From Strix aluco (Eukaryota > Chordata > Aves > Strigiformes > Strigidae), in NCBI RefSeq assembly GCF_031877795.1, contig NC_133931.1, positions 19,723,764 to 19,787,763 on the forward strand: a stretch of 64,000 nucleotides of DNA. Reading direction: 5' to 3'. Made by a program: the position numbers and the translations under genes. Shown here piece after piece: positions 21,122 through 34,800 of this stretch. The stretch's first letter is position 1. Each line of letters begins with the position of its first letter. The notes under the pieces were generated by a model. It did not search any database and was not told the DNA's origin. It was given only the letters and a program-made list of their open reading frames with translations.

Positions 21122-24100
21122 ATTATGATAAAGCCAGAGCATTGCACTTGAAAGCCATGATGCACCGAAGAGAACAGACCTTTCAGCAATTACAACTTGT
21201 AGCACCTTCTGACTGGATCTAGAGATCTCTGCCTCTAGCCAGATGAAAAGGGAAACACTGTTCGAAGACAGATGTCTCATAAAGAAAAAGTATTTTTCCT
21301 CAACACAGACAAGCACTACAAGATGCTCTAGAAGGAGTTTCAGCTTTTTGCCTCACCTCAGCAAATCCAAAATATTTTCCTTAGCAATATCAGTTTGAAA
21401 AGAAAATATATGAAATGAGAAGCAGAAGCCTTTTGCACAAGCATATTAAAATGAAATTCTACCATTTTGTGAATTCCCCCCTGTCTCTAGTTCATCTAAA
21501 ACCAGTCAGGAACTACAGTCTTTGACAATTTTACTTCTTATCACAACACTATTAATCATCTCCATCTCAGTTCTACATCTATCTGGTGCATTTCAATCTC
21601 CTCATTTTTGTGTGGGTTTGATTCATGAACACCAGAAATAAAATGCAGACACTGGGCATTTTAACATTGTTTTCAGCTGAAGAAAGCAACTTCTAAATTA
21701 ACAGTGAGATATCTGAGGCATATATCAGTTCATGCTTCCCATCAGCAAAGGCATTTCATTATTTTGCCACTTGCTTAGCTCATAAATGATGTCATGCACT
21801 TTCTTATTTACCTTTTACAGTGCAGGAGGTGACTGCATGATAAAATCTCTCTCTCCTCTGAAGTTTTAAGTGTCATGGCTTTTTTTTTTTTTCCTTTCTT
21901 TTTTGCCAGAGGAAATACTCAGACTCTTTTGGATTAATAGCAGTTTTCCTGACATAAGATAAAAAAAGCAGTAAATAATAAAAAACTATATCCTCCAGCT
22001 GGATTGTTAGTATAAGTTAAAAATGCAAACAGCTTGTAATTAACTACAGTGTGTGAAGAGGTTTCTTCTCTGGCCCTGAATCAATGGGAGCTTTGCCAAT
22101 GGCTGTGGCCCACGTTCTGTAAAATTCTCCAAAAGGAAGTATTTCTTCCATAGCTGTGGAAACAGATATAGCACTAATGAAATTTGAGATTACAATTGCA
22201 ATTGATCTTAGTGATATGGAGACCCAACTTGTGCTTGCTTAGTATGACAGCATCTCCACTGCAATGTTATTCCGTGAGCGCCTTCTGTTTCCTGCCCCTC
22301 TGGCAAAGCCCCCAGGGATGCACTGTGCTAAGCACTCCTCTGAACACTAGGATGAAGCAAGTGCTGCTTCCAGCAGATTTATGTCTCATCGTTAATTGAA
22401 GCTTTTCCAAAGATGCGGTCACTGTTTCTGCTTCTTTGTGTTGTCTGGCATCTAATAAGGTGTGAGCTGTCACTACACTTTTCCCTCAGCTGGAGCACTT
22501 AAAAGGTCCCTGTCTCCTATTCAATTGCTAATGTTCACTGAATGTAACAATATATACGGCACTTATCCCCCCATCAAATTAGATTGGACTTGGTTAATGG
22601 AATCAAAATTTATGGGAGAAATGTTGGCAACAAACACGTACCTGTGAACATATATACACAGGGTAAGTGCAGGAGCCTCATTTTGCTGTGTAGAAGTGGT
22701 CTACTGAAAAATCACTATCTATTACTAGGACAAACCAGGCTGGGATTTTTTTAATGGTTTTGTGATTTGATCATTTCACAGTTCTAACAATTCTGTGTTT
22801 CAAAAACATTTTAGTAACAATTTCTGGTTGCTGAATGTTATTGTAATATTTAAGAACTTGATTTTTTATGTGCATACTTTCATCATTTCCAATTCTGATA
22901 GGATATTTGATTTGTTAATAAATCTTGTGCAGAGGTGAGGCTATATTTTCCCATAGTAATTACCCATTAAAATTATATCAGTGCAGGCAGGAAGAAAGTA
23001 CAGATTAAACAAGGTCTAAAACAAAGGCACTTTGAAGACCAAGTTTCTTACATTAGTTCCTCCTGGGAAATTTATAGGCACATTAATTACTGCCCTTTGC
23101 CTGTAAGTTCTGCACTCTAATGGTGTATACCCATGTACAAAGAGGATCTCTGTATTATTCTATTCTGAACATGGAAAGCAGCACATACTGCTATCCGCAG
23201 TTCAACAGAAAATGATACATTGATCTTTGACAAGCGAAGGACAAAAGGAAGTTTATGATCTGGCATTTTCAAGAAGCACCAGTAAAGCAAACCTTATGAA
23301 CAGCACCATATCAGCTCAAACCCTTTGCCAAGACAGAGTGAAGACCTTTGCCCTGTATTGTTTAATCACAGGTACACACACAAAAGTATGGGATGTTCTT
23401 GCCCCAGTCTATAAATACTTACTGGAGACCAGAAATTGATAGTAGAGGGCTCCTGGGCTTAGCAGATGGATTTATAGCCTGATGAGCACTGGTAGTTTAA
23501 GCAAGTTGTAATAATGTACCCCGTGAACACTTTACTGAGGATTTTGCCTGGAAGTTTTGAAAACCAGATGGATGGTTTTCCTAAAATAATAGTGATAATA
23601 ATTATAACAATGTTTATAATTATAATAGAAGCCCTATGTGACATGTAATACAGGACATCAGAGAGCTAATTGCAATCTCTTGTGACCTTAGATGCAGTAA
23701 TTAATTGTAACTACTCTTTGAAGCCTTAGCATGCTGTACTGGCCTTAATTAAAGCTGCTGGGTCAGCTTGTGCAGGTCACACACTATAACCACTATGTTT
23801 CAGTTCTCCACACATATTGTTTCCCTCACCTTATATCCCTGCCTCACAGTGCAAGGTTGCAGAAGGAGCAGCCTGAGCATCTCTTCTCCTCTCCTGTGCA
23901 CCAGCCAAAGGAGCTAGTAGGCACAATGGGTGGAATAAGACCTTCCCTCTGCAGGGAGAAGGACAATATGCATACCTTTGTTTTTCAGAGGAAAAGGGGA
24001 GGAGAAGATATTCCCCAAGGAGCTACCTCTGGATAACAGTGCCCCCAGGTTAACTTGGAGCCAGGACTCTTATGTATCACACTTACTTGGGCCTATGGCT

Positions 24101-26172
24101 AGCAAGCCAAATTAGCACTACATGAATAAAATATCTGTCAGGCAAAACAGAGCCGCATACATTCCCCCTGAAATGCTCTCGTGTGCGTGTGCCAAGAAAG
24201 GCAATCTGCTGGTACTGAGCATGCACAGAGTGGCCTTACAAAAGGCCAATTCTTTGCGTGAGCAGGTCAGGAGGGTGCCATGTCCCATAAAACAAATTGC
24301 TACTGTTCAAACCCCTGAGAACAGGCAGAAGGAGAGGCTGCTATTGAGTGCTCTGACTATCTGGCACTCTCTCGTGATAAATGGATGTTATAGAAAAGGC
24401 TGCTTCAGTATTTCTGGAATGCAGCAACATAGTACATCAGGTTAGTGGGAACAGGTAAATGAACCTTATTTACTTATATCAGAAAGACTCTGTATTGTTA
24501 GATTTTGTTTTTCTTCCAGTGGGCAATCAGATTTTTACAAGGTCAAGTAGCATTTGACTCCAAGCATTCAATCTATTCGGAATGCAAAGGGGGGAATTAA
24601 CCTAATGTCAGCTCAAGAAAAAATGCTTTTAATACAGACATCTTTTTCTACAGAAAGAGGACTTCTGTACTGTCTCTGCTGCAGTTCATGTTAGTTATTT
24701 CTTAACTTCTTGAGAAATGCAGAACTTGAACTGACAGATGTCTCTCATTTTATTAAGCACAGCTATCATATAACATTACTTACTTATTGCTTTTTAGTTC
24801 ACTTCAGTGATTAGCATTTTCTGTGCCTCTTGAAGCAATGCAATAGAAATGAGAGCCAAAGGCAGCAGAGAACCTCTTCCAGTCTCCTTCATTCTTCTGC
24901 ACAAGCATTTGCTTGCAAATGCCAAACACAAACTGGGTGTTTTCTCCCTGTGCCTCATGTGAAATGCAGAAAGGATGAACAGAAGCTCCTTGCATTCATC
25001 TCTTACTTGATAAACAGATGATTCAGTTTCAAACCTATGCTGTGTTCTTCCAAGCAAGCACAGAGAGGCAGAGGCTTCTGCTGAGCCTCTCACAGCTTCT
25101 TCCGTTGGGGCTGTCCTGCTATAGCCCTTTCTCCGGTGCTGCAAGAGTATCTACACCAAACCCAGCCCTAAGCTGACACCCACCTTACCTGCTTCCTAGT
25201 TACATTGTTTCTCTGCACAGGATCGTGAACAAACATCAGCAGTGGTCTCTGAGATGCCTTTCTCTGAGCAGTAGGCTGGTGCATGAGTACATCTGATGAA
25301 TTTCCTTGGAGAAATGAAAAGCTGAAAGGTACTGCTTAGAGTAGCTTGAGAGACAAATTAAGAGTTGGGGATGGAAATTAGTGTAAAGAAATTCTCAGTA
25401 GACTGCTAGAGAGTCACGAGATGCAGATGTCTCTTAGTTGAAGAACAGTCCTGCAAGGCAGTTACTGGGAGCCTCAGCACTTAAACCACATGATATTAAA
25501 TAAGAGACTTAAGGGAACTACTTTTCACAGACAGGAGGGAGAAACATAATCAAATTAATCTTTTCCACTCAAGAGGATCTAATGTTACATATCATCTATA
25601 TGTCCAGGTAATTAGTTTCACTTATTTAGGATACAAAACTGTTCAACAACATGACAAAGCCCTTATAAACCCTGTTACATTGTTTGTGAGATGCAAGTAG
25701 ACACCCACAGACAGGCCTAAGATAAACACTGCCAAAAGAAAAAAAAAGTAAACCAAGCACACACTCTTACTAAAAGAAAATACCTGTGGTGAAAGGAGGT
25801 GATGGTGGCGAGTAGGGAGTTAGGTGCTAAAGCATCTCTTATTAAATTGTTTATTCTATGTCTAACTCACACTGGGTTTTTAGGGTTTTTTTTAATGTCC
25901 CTGATTAATTATAATCCAGTCCCAGCATGATCACTCTAACAGAACTGACTAAAGAAGCATGCCAATAAAGTGTTAATAGACATGAAAAATTAAATCTCAT
26001 AGCTAGATTCATTACTCTTACCTTTGTATAAAGTAAGGAAGAAGTCAGGTACGTAATGAACTGCAGTCTTGCACTTTGAACATTGAGAATGAAGCAAAAT
26101 AGTGTTTTTGAAGTGCTACAAAAGGAAATCACCTAATTATGTATTCAGAAAGCAGTGATCCTGGCAATGTGA
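21122..26172. other. Intergenic AT-rich sequence, no gene recognised
   Basis: Non-coding sequence with short scattered open frames on both strands. Near 23585-23635 there is an AT-rich, partly self-complementary stretch (tataattataacaatgtttataattata region). Nothing else is assignable. Confidence 0.55.
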
Positions 26173-26470
<298 letters not shown>

Positions 26471-26553
26471 AGTGTAAAGTAACTTGTAAAAGAGAATACC
26501 CCATGTGAACAGTGTAATTTTCCCAACTTTTCAGTTCTCCTTAAAGATTATAT

Positions 26554-27677
26554 TAGAATCATAGAATCATTCAGGTTGGAAAAGACCCTTGGGATCATCG
26601 AGTCCAACTATCAGCCCTACTCTACAAAGTTCTCCCCTACACCATATCCCCCAACATCTCATCCAAACACATCCAGGGATGGTGACTCCACCACCTCCCT
26701 GGGCAGCCTATTCCACTGTCTGACCACTCTTTCTGTGAAAAACTTTTTCCTAATGTCCAGTCTAAACCTCCCTTGTTGCAGTTTAAAGCCATTCCCTCTT
26801 GTTCTGTCACTAATTATCTGTGAGAAGAGACCAGCACCAACCTCTCTACAATGTCCTTTCAGGTAGCTGTAGAGAGTGATGAGGTCTCCCCTCAGCCTTC
26901 TTTTCCTCAAACTAAACAGTTCCAGCTCCTTCAATTGCTCCTCATAGGATTTGTTCCCCAGGCCCTTCACCAGCTTCGTTGCCCTCCTCTGCACTTGCTC
27001 CAGCACCTTGATATCCCTCTCGTATTGAGGTGCCCAAAACTGGACACAATACTCAAGGTGTGGCCTCACCAGTGCAGAGTACAGGGGGACGATCACCTCC
27101 TTACTTTTGCTGGTCACACTATTTCTAATACAAGCCAGGATGCCGTTGGCTTTCTTGGCCACCTGGGCACACTGCTGGCTCATGTTCAACTGCTTGTCAA
27201 TTAGAACCCCCAGATCCTTCTCTTCCACACAGCTCTCCAGCCACACCTCCCCAAGCCTGTAGCGATGCATGGGGTTGTTGTGGCCCAAGTGCAGGAACTG
27301 GCACTTGGCCTTGTTGAAGCTCACCCCGTTAACGTTGGCCCACCGATCCAATCTATCCAAGTCTCCCTGTAGTGCCTCCCTATCCTCATGCAGATCGACA
27401 CTCCTGCTTAACTTGGTGTCATCTGCGAATTTATTGATAATGCACTCTATGTCCTTATCAAGATCATCGATAAAGATGTTGAACAGAAATGGTCCCAACA
27501 CCGAGCCCTGAGGAACACCACTTGTGACCAGCCACCAGCTGGATTTAGCTCCATTGACCACCACTCTCTGGGACCGTCCATCCAGCCAGTGCTTGACCCA
27601 GCAGACCGTTCACTCATCCAGGCTATGGACAGCCAGTTTTTCTATGAGAATCCTATGGGGAACTGTGTCGAATGCTT
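26554..27677 (-). mobile_element. 5'-truncated CR1 LINE, relatively well preserved
   Basis: The 3' end, on the left because the element is on the minus strand, begins agaatcatagaatcattcag, two copies of the CR1 terminal octamer. It continues through the CR1 3' UTR into the C-terminal half of ORF2 (reverse transcriptase). The 5' end breaks off at about 27677, inside the reverse transcriptase just upstream of an AFDTV motif, so the endonuclease and the promoter are absent. There is no poly(A) tail, as expected for CR1. Little decay suggests a younger insertion than the other copies in the window. Confidence 0.95.
26659..27675 (-). pseudogene. CR1 ORF2 reverse-transcriptase fragment
   Basis: A frame of 301 codons without stop (27564 down to 26659) carries the reverse-transcriptase motifs GVPQGS (residues 16-21) and FADD (46-49, the catalytic motif), followed by the CR1 C-terminal region ending in the [17 protein letters not shown] signature. 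The same frame continues upstream to about 27675 (AFDTVPHRIL visible) but is interrupted by one TGA at 27610-27612. The first codon of the 301-codon frame is GTG, so it is not a real start. The N-terminal endonuclease and the first reverse-transcriptase blocks are missing, so it cannot work as a retrotransposon protein. It is a relic of the element, not a host gene. Confidence 0.93.
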
Positions 27678-28518
27678 AATGATTCACAGAATGCAGTTCA
27701 TAATTTGTGCGATGCACGTATGTGCTTACAGATTTCTGAAGGTTGTTCTTTAGCTTCTACAATTCACTTTTTGCTCTAATAATAAAGCGAACATCTTAGA
27801 TCATCCAGTATGCCTCCTCAAAAATGTAGGATGAATCTCTTCAATTTTTTTGCTGGTGTCATGTCCAGTCCATTTTTAGTGATACTCTCAGCTGCCTCAC
27901 AAACCTCCTTTTAGAGAGGGTTTCCTGGTCTTTCCTATCATCCACGCCTTATCTTCATCTTAGTGTTGGTAGTCTTGTCTCCAGAAATAATTCAGGATAA
28001 TTACTTTCATCAACTGCTTTCATCAACACATGCAGGCAGTATCTTGTGTTTGAATCTCATACATAGATATCACACAAGAATTTTTGTGTTTGAATCGCAT
28101 GCATAGATAACACACAAGAATTTATCATCCTTAGCTTGAGGTTTTTATTTTGGTTTGGATGTATTCTCCTCTGAGCCATGTTTCATTTCAGGAAACCAAT
28201 GCCTTTCTTCTGTACCTCCTACCAATGCTACTGTGATAGAAAACAGCTCAATGCTCGAAGCTGTCTTTTGTCATAATTAGTGATTACTGTGGTCAGTAAG
28301 TATTTACACTGCTGTAGAATGTCTTATGCTGAAGTCAATTCCCAATTTCTTTTATTCTAAGTCAGTGAAGAACATTTCAGAACCCAAGTCATGTCTGTGT
28401 TTCTTCCTTCATGTTCCACTTTAATCTAATCTCTTTCCTCCTTACTTTTGCCTGTAGTTGATAGATCAGGTAAAGGTATTCCAGAGTGGATGCCTGATTA
28501 TATAGGATATATAGGACA
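27678..28518. other. Intergenic sequence between two CR1 copies
   Basis: No gene recognised. It contains a 40-bp tandem duplication at 28045-28124, listed separately. Confidence 0.5.
28045..28124 (+). repeat. Tandem duplication of a 40-bp unit
   Basis: Two adjacent 40-base copies (28045-28084 and 28085-28124) begin tgtgtttgaatc and end cacacaagaattt. They differ at only a few positions (tctcatacatagatat versus tcgcatgcatagataa), so the duplication is not very old. Confidence 0.8.
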
Positions 28519-28850
28519 GAATAATAGAATTACAGAATGATTTGTGTTAGCAGGGATGTCTTGAGGTTATTTTGGCCAAGATCTTCCTGAAAGAAAGGCT
28601 GACTTCAAAGTTACATCAGGCTGCTCAGGATCATGTCCAGCTGAGTTCTGAAGATGGACATTCCCTAACCTCTCTGGGCAGCTGGTTCCAGTGTTTGAAG
28701 AATATTTTTCCTTATATATATAACCAGAATTCACCGTGTTGCAAGTTCTGACAGCTACCTCTGTCCCTTTGTCTGCCCTCTAACCACCCCACTAGGTAGC
28801 TGCAGACAGCAATTAGGTTCCCTTCTTTTCCACAAATCAGTTCCCTAGGT
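28519..28850 (-). mobile_element. Decayed CR1 LINE 3' fragment
   Basis: From gaataatagaattacagaat the plus strand follows the CR1 3' end in reverse. Signature phrases include ttccctaacctctctgggca, gctggttccagtgtttgaa and gcagacagcaattaggttcc. Many substitutions and small gaps make this an older copy. Confidence 0.75.
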
Positions 28851-31800
28851 CTAGAAGCCAAAGCATTTACAACAAGCATCTGCAAGATGTACAGCTCACA
28901 CCTCTTTTGAGCTTGGCAGGAGCTGCTGTATGTCACAGGGGAAAGGAGTGTCAGAAAAGTGATCAGTATCATCTTGCCCTCTCTAAGGGCTATCACCTCC
29001 CATATCTACTGAGGGGCTTAACTTCTAATTTGGAACAGAAAAATGCAGTCTTAATAATATATCATTTATAAATAGTTTCTGATGTCGAATGACGGGGTCT
29101 AGCTGTTCAGTGGTGGAACTCAAAACATACCAAAATCATTAATATGGCCATCAGCACAGCCATGTCATCCTATTGTCTCAAATCCTATGAAAAAAAAGAA
29201 GCAGCAATCTTACCTCAATAAAAATGCCTTATTGTAGTACTTCAGAAGGTCCTGTCCTATACCACCTCCTCTAACCTTTCAATTCTTGAACATTTAATAC
29301 TGACTGAAGCTTGTGAGCTCTCTCTCCTCCCTACTGTGAACATTATTTCTGGACCCTCACAATTTCCGTGCCATCCCACTGCTCTTCAAAATAAACCCCA
29401 CTTCTCTGCTGCTCTTGTACGTTATTTGCATTTTTTTCATTTAGCTGTGTTTTAATTACCACAAATGAAACAGGAAACAGTTCAGGCTGAGTGATGTCAT
29501 ATTAACTATCTATCAAACATATATTTTTCCATAAAGATTTTTTTGGGTAACTTTATTAAACAATGAGGTTTTAACATTTTAATTGACGTTGTATTTTGTA
29601 AAACTGTTCAAAGCTGTAATTATTCTTCTGTAAAAATTTTAATTAAATGACAAGTGAAAAAAAAAAAAAAAGAAAAAGCATAAAATACCCACCCCTTCTT
29701 GTTTATATTCTGTCTTAATTTCTATTTGAGTCAGTCAGTAATCACTTTCTAGCTTCCCACCATTAATAAGCATTTACCTAAAAAAGATGCTGTTGTGCAT
29801 TAAGAAAGAAGATAAAAAATGCTCAGATGCCTCACTGAGGGATGTTACACTAAAGTCAAAACCCCAAATAAAAGCAGACAGAGACATTAAACACATAACA
29901 CACTTGCTTTCCGGATGCAGAAATCTTATGTATTTCATAGACATTGCTCCCTCTAATGGGAAGTTAGCGTTAAAGTTGCAGGTGGAGCCTGCCTAATATA
30001 AACCATAAACATTTGAGGATATGGTTCACACCACTTTCTGGAGGATTTCTGGTCACACTTGGAAAAGAAGTTACCAGCAGTTACACAGGAAATGAGAAGA
30101 TGAATGCTATAGCAGGAGAAAAGAGCTTTGATAGAGCAGGATTGATTTGGCAATGATTAAGAGAAGAGAAATTATACAAATTGCATGAACAGAAAGAGAC
30201 AACCAAAAACAGCTCACAGAGGTAATGGGAGCCTGGTGAAGAGAACACAGAAGATGCGAATGTCCACAGAAGTGGTTGCAGAGGGGCAAAGTTAATTTTG
30301 GAGATAGAAGGTGAGAGAAAGACATGTATCATGCTCAGGCCCACTGTTTTGTAGTTTCAGTGTACAATATCACAATGATGCACCTATTTCTCTTTATTTT
30401 CTATTTCAAGTTGCAGATCAGTTGGGAGCCTGATGCATTCATGTGAAGTCCTTGGTTTTTCTTGGACTTCAGGAAAGAACATTAACTGAGGGGATTTGGT
30501 TTTGCTTGTTCTCTAATTCTGTTTTTGCTGGGAAAGCTCTTAATGCATCATTGGATCTCACCTCTGATTCATCCTTTCCAACCTGACCTCAGAGGAACCA
30601 GGGACTGAGACCCAACTCGGGAGCTATAACTCTGTCCTGAAACTAACAACAATTACCACAATTACCATCTGCTTCCCGCAAAACTGGAAAAACAGAACCT
30701 CAGCTTTCTTCCATATTGCCTTGGCTGCCTTCCCTTCAGTGTGGTAAGTCTTCTCCAGGTTTTGTTGCGGGAACTGCCCAGACAAGGCTTACAGCTGGGA
30801 ACATATTGGCTTCCATGCTGATATTCCGTCACTTAAGAAAAGGGTTAAGAAATGAAATTAGTATTGTAATTCACAAAGAAAGTGTGTTCCAAAGTCCTCT
30901 GAAGTCTGTGGAATGAATCCCACCAACGTCACCAAGTACTGGCTTAAGGCCTTAGTAAATACAGTATTTATAAAGGAATCATTGTACATAGTGGGTGCAA
31001 AAAAAGACGTCTCAATAATTCAGAAACCACAACTGAGGAAGGAGTAGAGGCAAAGACTGAGGCAATGATTGCTAGAGGTGAGGGATGAAAAAACATGGAT
31101 CTTAGACCAAAGTGAGATACGGAAGGGAAGTTGAAAGACATGAAAGCTAGACTGAAGTTGGTCCAGTATCACCTACTGCTAGAAGGCAGCAAGCATGTTG
31201 TCATATTCTGATGTACCTTTTATTCCTTGAAACACTGTTTTCCTCTGCAGAATTCTTTATCCTTAGCTAACAATTACTACTTCATTTTCTGACTGCAGCT
31301 GGACTATACACACTGTTAAATTAACACCTTAATTCATATAATCTGCCCAAGAAGAATTTTCACAGTCTTTTCAGTGCTTCACAGGTATAGGCACATCTAA
31401 GCACACTGACACCACAGCCCTTCTCTTCTGCAGAGAAACAGCCTGTGGAGAGATGAGATGGGAGTACTGTGAATGCTGGGATGTAACATCCCCCAGATCT
31501 GAGGGCTCCTAGACTCAGTTTAATAAGGATTTCTCTGTACTTTGTGAAAGTATCTGTGTACAGTGTCTCTTCCCATGGGGGGCTAGAGGGTGCTGCTCCC
31601 ATCACCTTACGTGAAACCTAGTTAAGTGAGTTGGAACAAATGTTCAGGATTTGGTCTAATCCGGGACAGCATATGAGTGTATTTCCTGCTTAAATTGACC
31701 TGCATGAAATGGGTTTGCATGACAGCTTGTCAAACTAGCTCACCTTTTATAATCAGATCTATGGTCTTGTTATGGCCTGATGTCCTCCCAGTGAGACCCA

Positions 31801-34800
31801 CCACATGGCCTTCAGACATCAATGGATATGCTTCAAATGTCATAACTTTAGGGTCCAAATTCATAATTGTTGGCAATATTCATTGGTCATAGAAGAAAGA
31901 CTTCCTCTTTGCCTGCTTCCCTGCACTTACATGCTTGATATAAGATAGGCAGTGAGGCGTTCATTTATTCGCTAGTTAACGTGGCTCTTTATGCAGTAAG
32001 TCAATAGGAACAGCTCTGCGTTTGTAGTCATGTAGACATGTTGGATTTCACCTGAGGTACAAGAGAAGCTACCAAGTGGTCTCTGCATGGCTCCTCATTT
32101 CTCTCTTGTGCTGCCAAGTACTTGGTAAAGAGGGTGCCCTAGCACGTGTGGTTACATTTCCAGCGTTGCAAAAGAGCAGCCCTGCCGAACAGGAGGGGCA
32201 GTACGACATCTGGCAGCACTACACCAACGTTGCTCCATGGAGAGTTTGCTGCCTGGGGGACTGGATTTGTCTGATTTTTAAATAGATATTTGTACTTTCC
32301 ATCACCACCTTTTCGTAAGGAAAATATCAGCAGACTGCAACGTACTGAGAGTTTCCAGCAGGGAGCAGCATTTATTCATTTGTGAAGGAGAAGCTCCAGC
32401 CTGAAAGGATCGGTGAAATACAGACTCAGAAATCCCTTGTTCAAGAAAAAAATGTTTGCAGGTGGGTGGACAGCCAGCAGTGTGAGGGGTGTAGGAGGAG
32501 GGCAGGTTAAACAATTGGCACTAAGCCTCTCTTGCCCTCTTCATCAGTGCAATGCCTCTGTGAGCATGGCTTGGTATTTAGGACTAAAGAGGTTGGATGC
32601 TCAGAGGCAGTGCCAGCAGATGAGCTGGATCAAAACATTCCCATTTAGGGAAACATTTTCATCAGAAAGTTCACAGTGTTCTCCCTAGTTCAGAATTATT
32701 ACTTCAGGTACTGGAAATCCAGATTAAGCTCTCACTAATAATGTGTGCATAATATTATCACAATCCTAATAATATAGTACATTTTGCTCTTAGAAGATTA
32801 ATAGGTTCTTAATCCATCTAGGCTACTGGGTGTTTTGAAAGCTTTCAATTTAAAAAATACCCTTCTAAGGATGTTTTTTACCATGATATCTTAACAATTT
32901 CAAATCCACCATCTCAGAATATCACGACTTTGAAATCAGCCTTCCACAGGGAGAGATAGTCAGGCTGTGAACAAGTACAAAGCAGAATATTATAGTACTT
33001 GGAAACCATAGTAAAAAACCCTCGTCACTACATAAGCGGATTTCTATTAAAAACATTTTTGTAAAAAACGTAGGCTTCATTGACAGCACTTGTGGTACTG
33101 TTGCAATGCTTCCTACCTAACCTTGTTCCAGTCAACTCGCCCCAGCTCTGCACAGCAGCCCCCTGAGAAGTGGCTGTGTCCCAGTGGTGGAGTCTCAGAG
33201 TGGGTGAATCAGTCCATGCAGAGTAAGGTAGCTACTATAGTCTACGTAGGCATACCCAAATTGGCCTTAAACCCTCAGGCTAGGTTATGAGAGCAGCAAA
33301 GCTAAAACTGCATGTGCATGTGTGATCCTCTACAGGATCCTGGGACTCTCAGTGTGTGCTGAACAGGTAGAGCCTATGCCACTGACACCTCAGGCTTTCA
33401 ATCTCTAAATTAAGAAGATGAAAGGAAGTTCCATCTTACCTTTAGCTAAAATGTTGTACAAAGTCCTAGGACCTTGGCCTTCCCTGCGGTCAGAAATGTG
33501 CATAGTCACAAATTAGATTAAGCTGACTTTTACAGACACACTTCACTTTCATCATATTTTTTCTCTTCATGTTGGGGATAAAGGCTTATTTTAGTAAGAT
33601 TGCTATAATCATTCAGTTGTCTTAAATATGTATTCTCACATCTTCATTTGCCTAGATTTATTTTTTAAGTATAAACTTACTTTGTGTAAATGTAAATTTG
33701 CATGTTCTGGATTCATAAGGCTTGGTTCTGAGATAATAGCAACATTCCTGTAATATTTTTTTACTCCTCAAATTACTATATTCTTTTAGCAGTAACTCCA
33801 GATTAATGTAGCTTTGCTTCCTGGCATCTCTTACATGTTTTTAAATAATTAAAACTGCATATATGTTCTCTGTATGGGAAGCCCAAAGCCAGTACTAACA
33901 GTGTGTTTTCACTAGTCTGAAGACTGGTAGACTTAGTATTAAATTCCTTTTAAAATTTCAACTTTGAAGGGTAGATCTGTTGGTACAGAAGAGTCTCCAC
34001 AAAGCATCAGCCAACATGACTCAAACAACAGCAACTCTGCAACACTGGTATTATGCAGTGACCAATGTACCTTGGTAAATCTCTCTTAATTTGCAATGTG
34101 GAACCCAAGTGCGCATACTTGAATTAACTAAGAGGTTTGTGAACAATAAAACTAGCATGTGTCTTGAAAGTGGGTAGGAGCAAGGGACACATCCGTGACA
34201 AATGGGGGAATAATCATTCTGGGTGGATGGAGAGTCTAACCCAGTGCCTTTTCTCCATCAGTCACAGCTGGAGATTTTGCAGATTTCTGTGGAAGAACTC
34301 AGGAGCAGCACAAGGATCTAGTGTTACATGCCCAAACACTCTCATCCCTCCAGCATCTTATAGCTTATGAATTTCTGAGGAAGAGACACTGTCTTCACAG
34401 CTTCAGCATTTTTTTTCTTCAATAATGGATACAGCTTCCCTTTGAACTCATGGGAACTGCATTCTTAGTCTCATGTGGCAAGGAGCCCCACAACTCCTTT
34501 GTACCCTGAGCAATGAGCTGCCTCCCTTCATCTGTCTGAACTCATCACATGCTAGCTTCATTTGATACCTCCAATTACTGCACCAGGAAAGGAGGCAAAA
34601 TGTATCCACCTACTCCACTTGATAGCTCTCCATCACCTGCCTCGGTGGTCCCCTTGCTGTGCTGAAGGTGCTTCATGGGGCTCACTCCTGGCAGAGTGAT
34701 GGCGAAGGACACTGACCTCACTCGGGGCTACCAAAGCCATCAGGGTTATGACCATGATCAGCCCCTAAGGGTCTGCGCCCTATGCAAAACAGAGTCAAGT

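Noticed and set aside
26851..27204. 117-codon plus-strand frame inside the CR1
   Set aside because: It is antisense to the CR1 reverse transcriptase and a shadow of that coding sequence.
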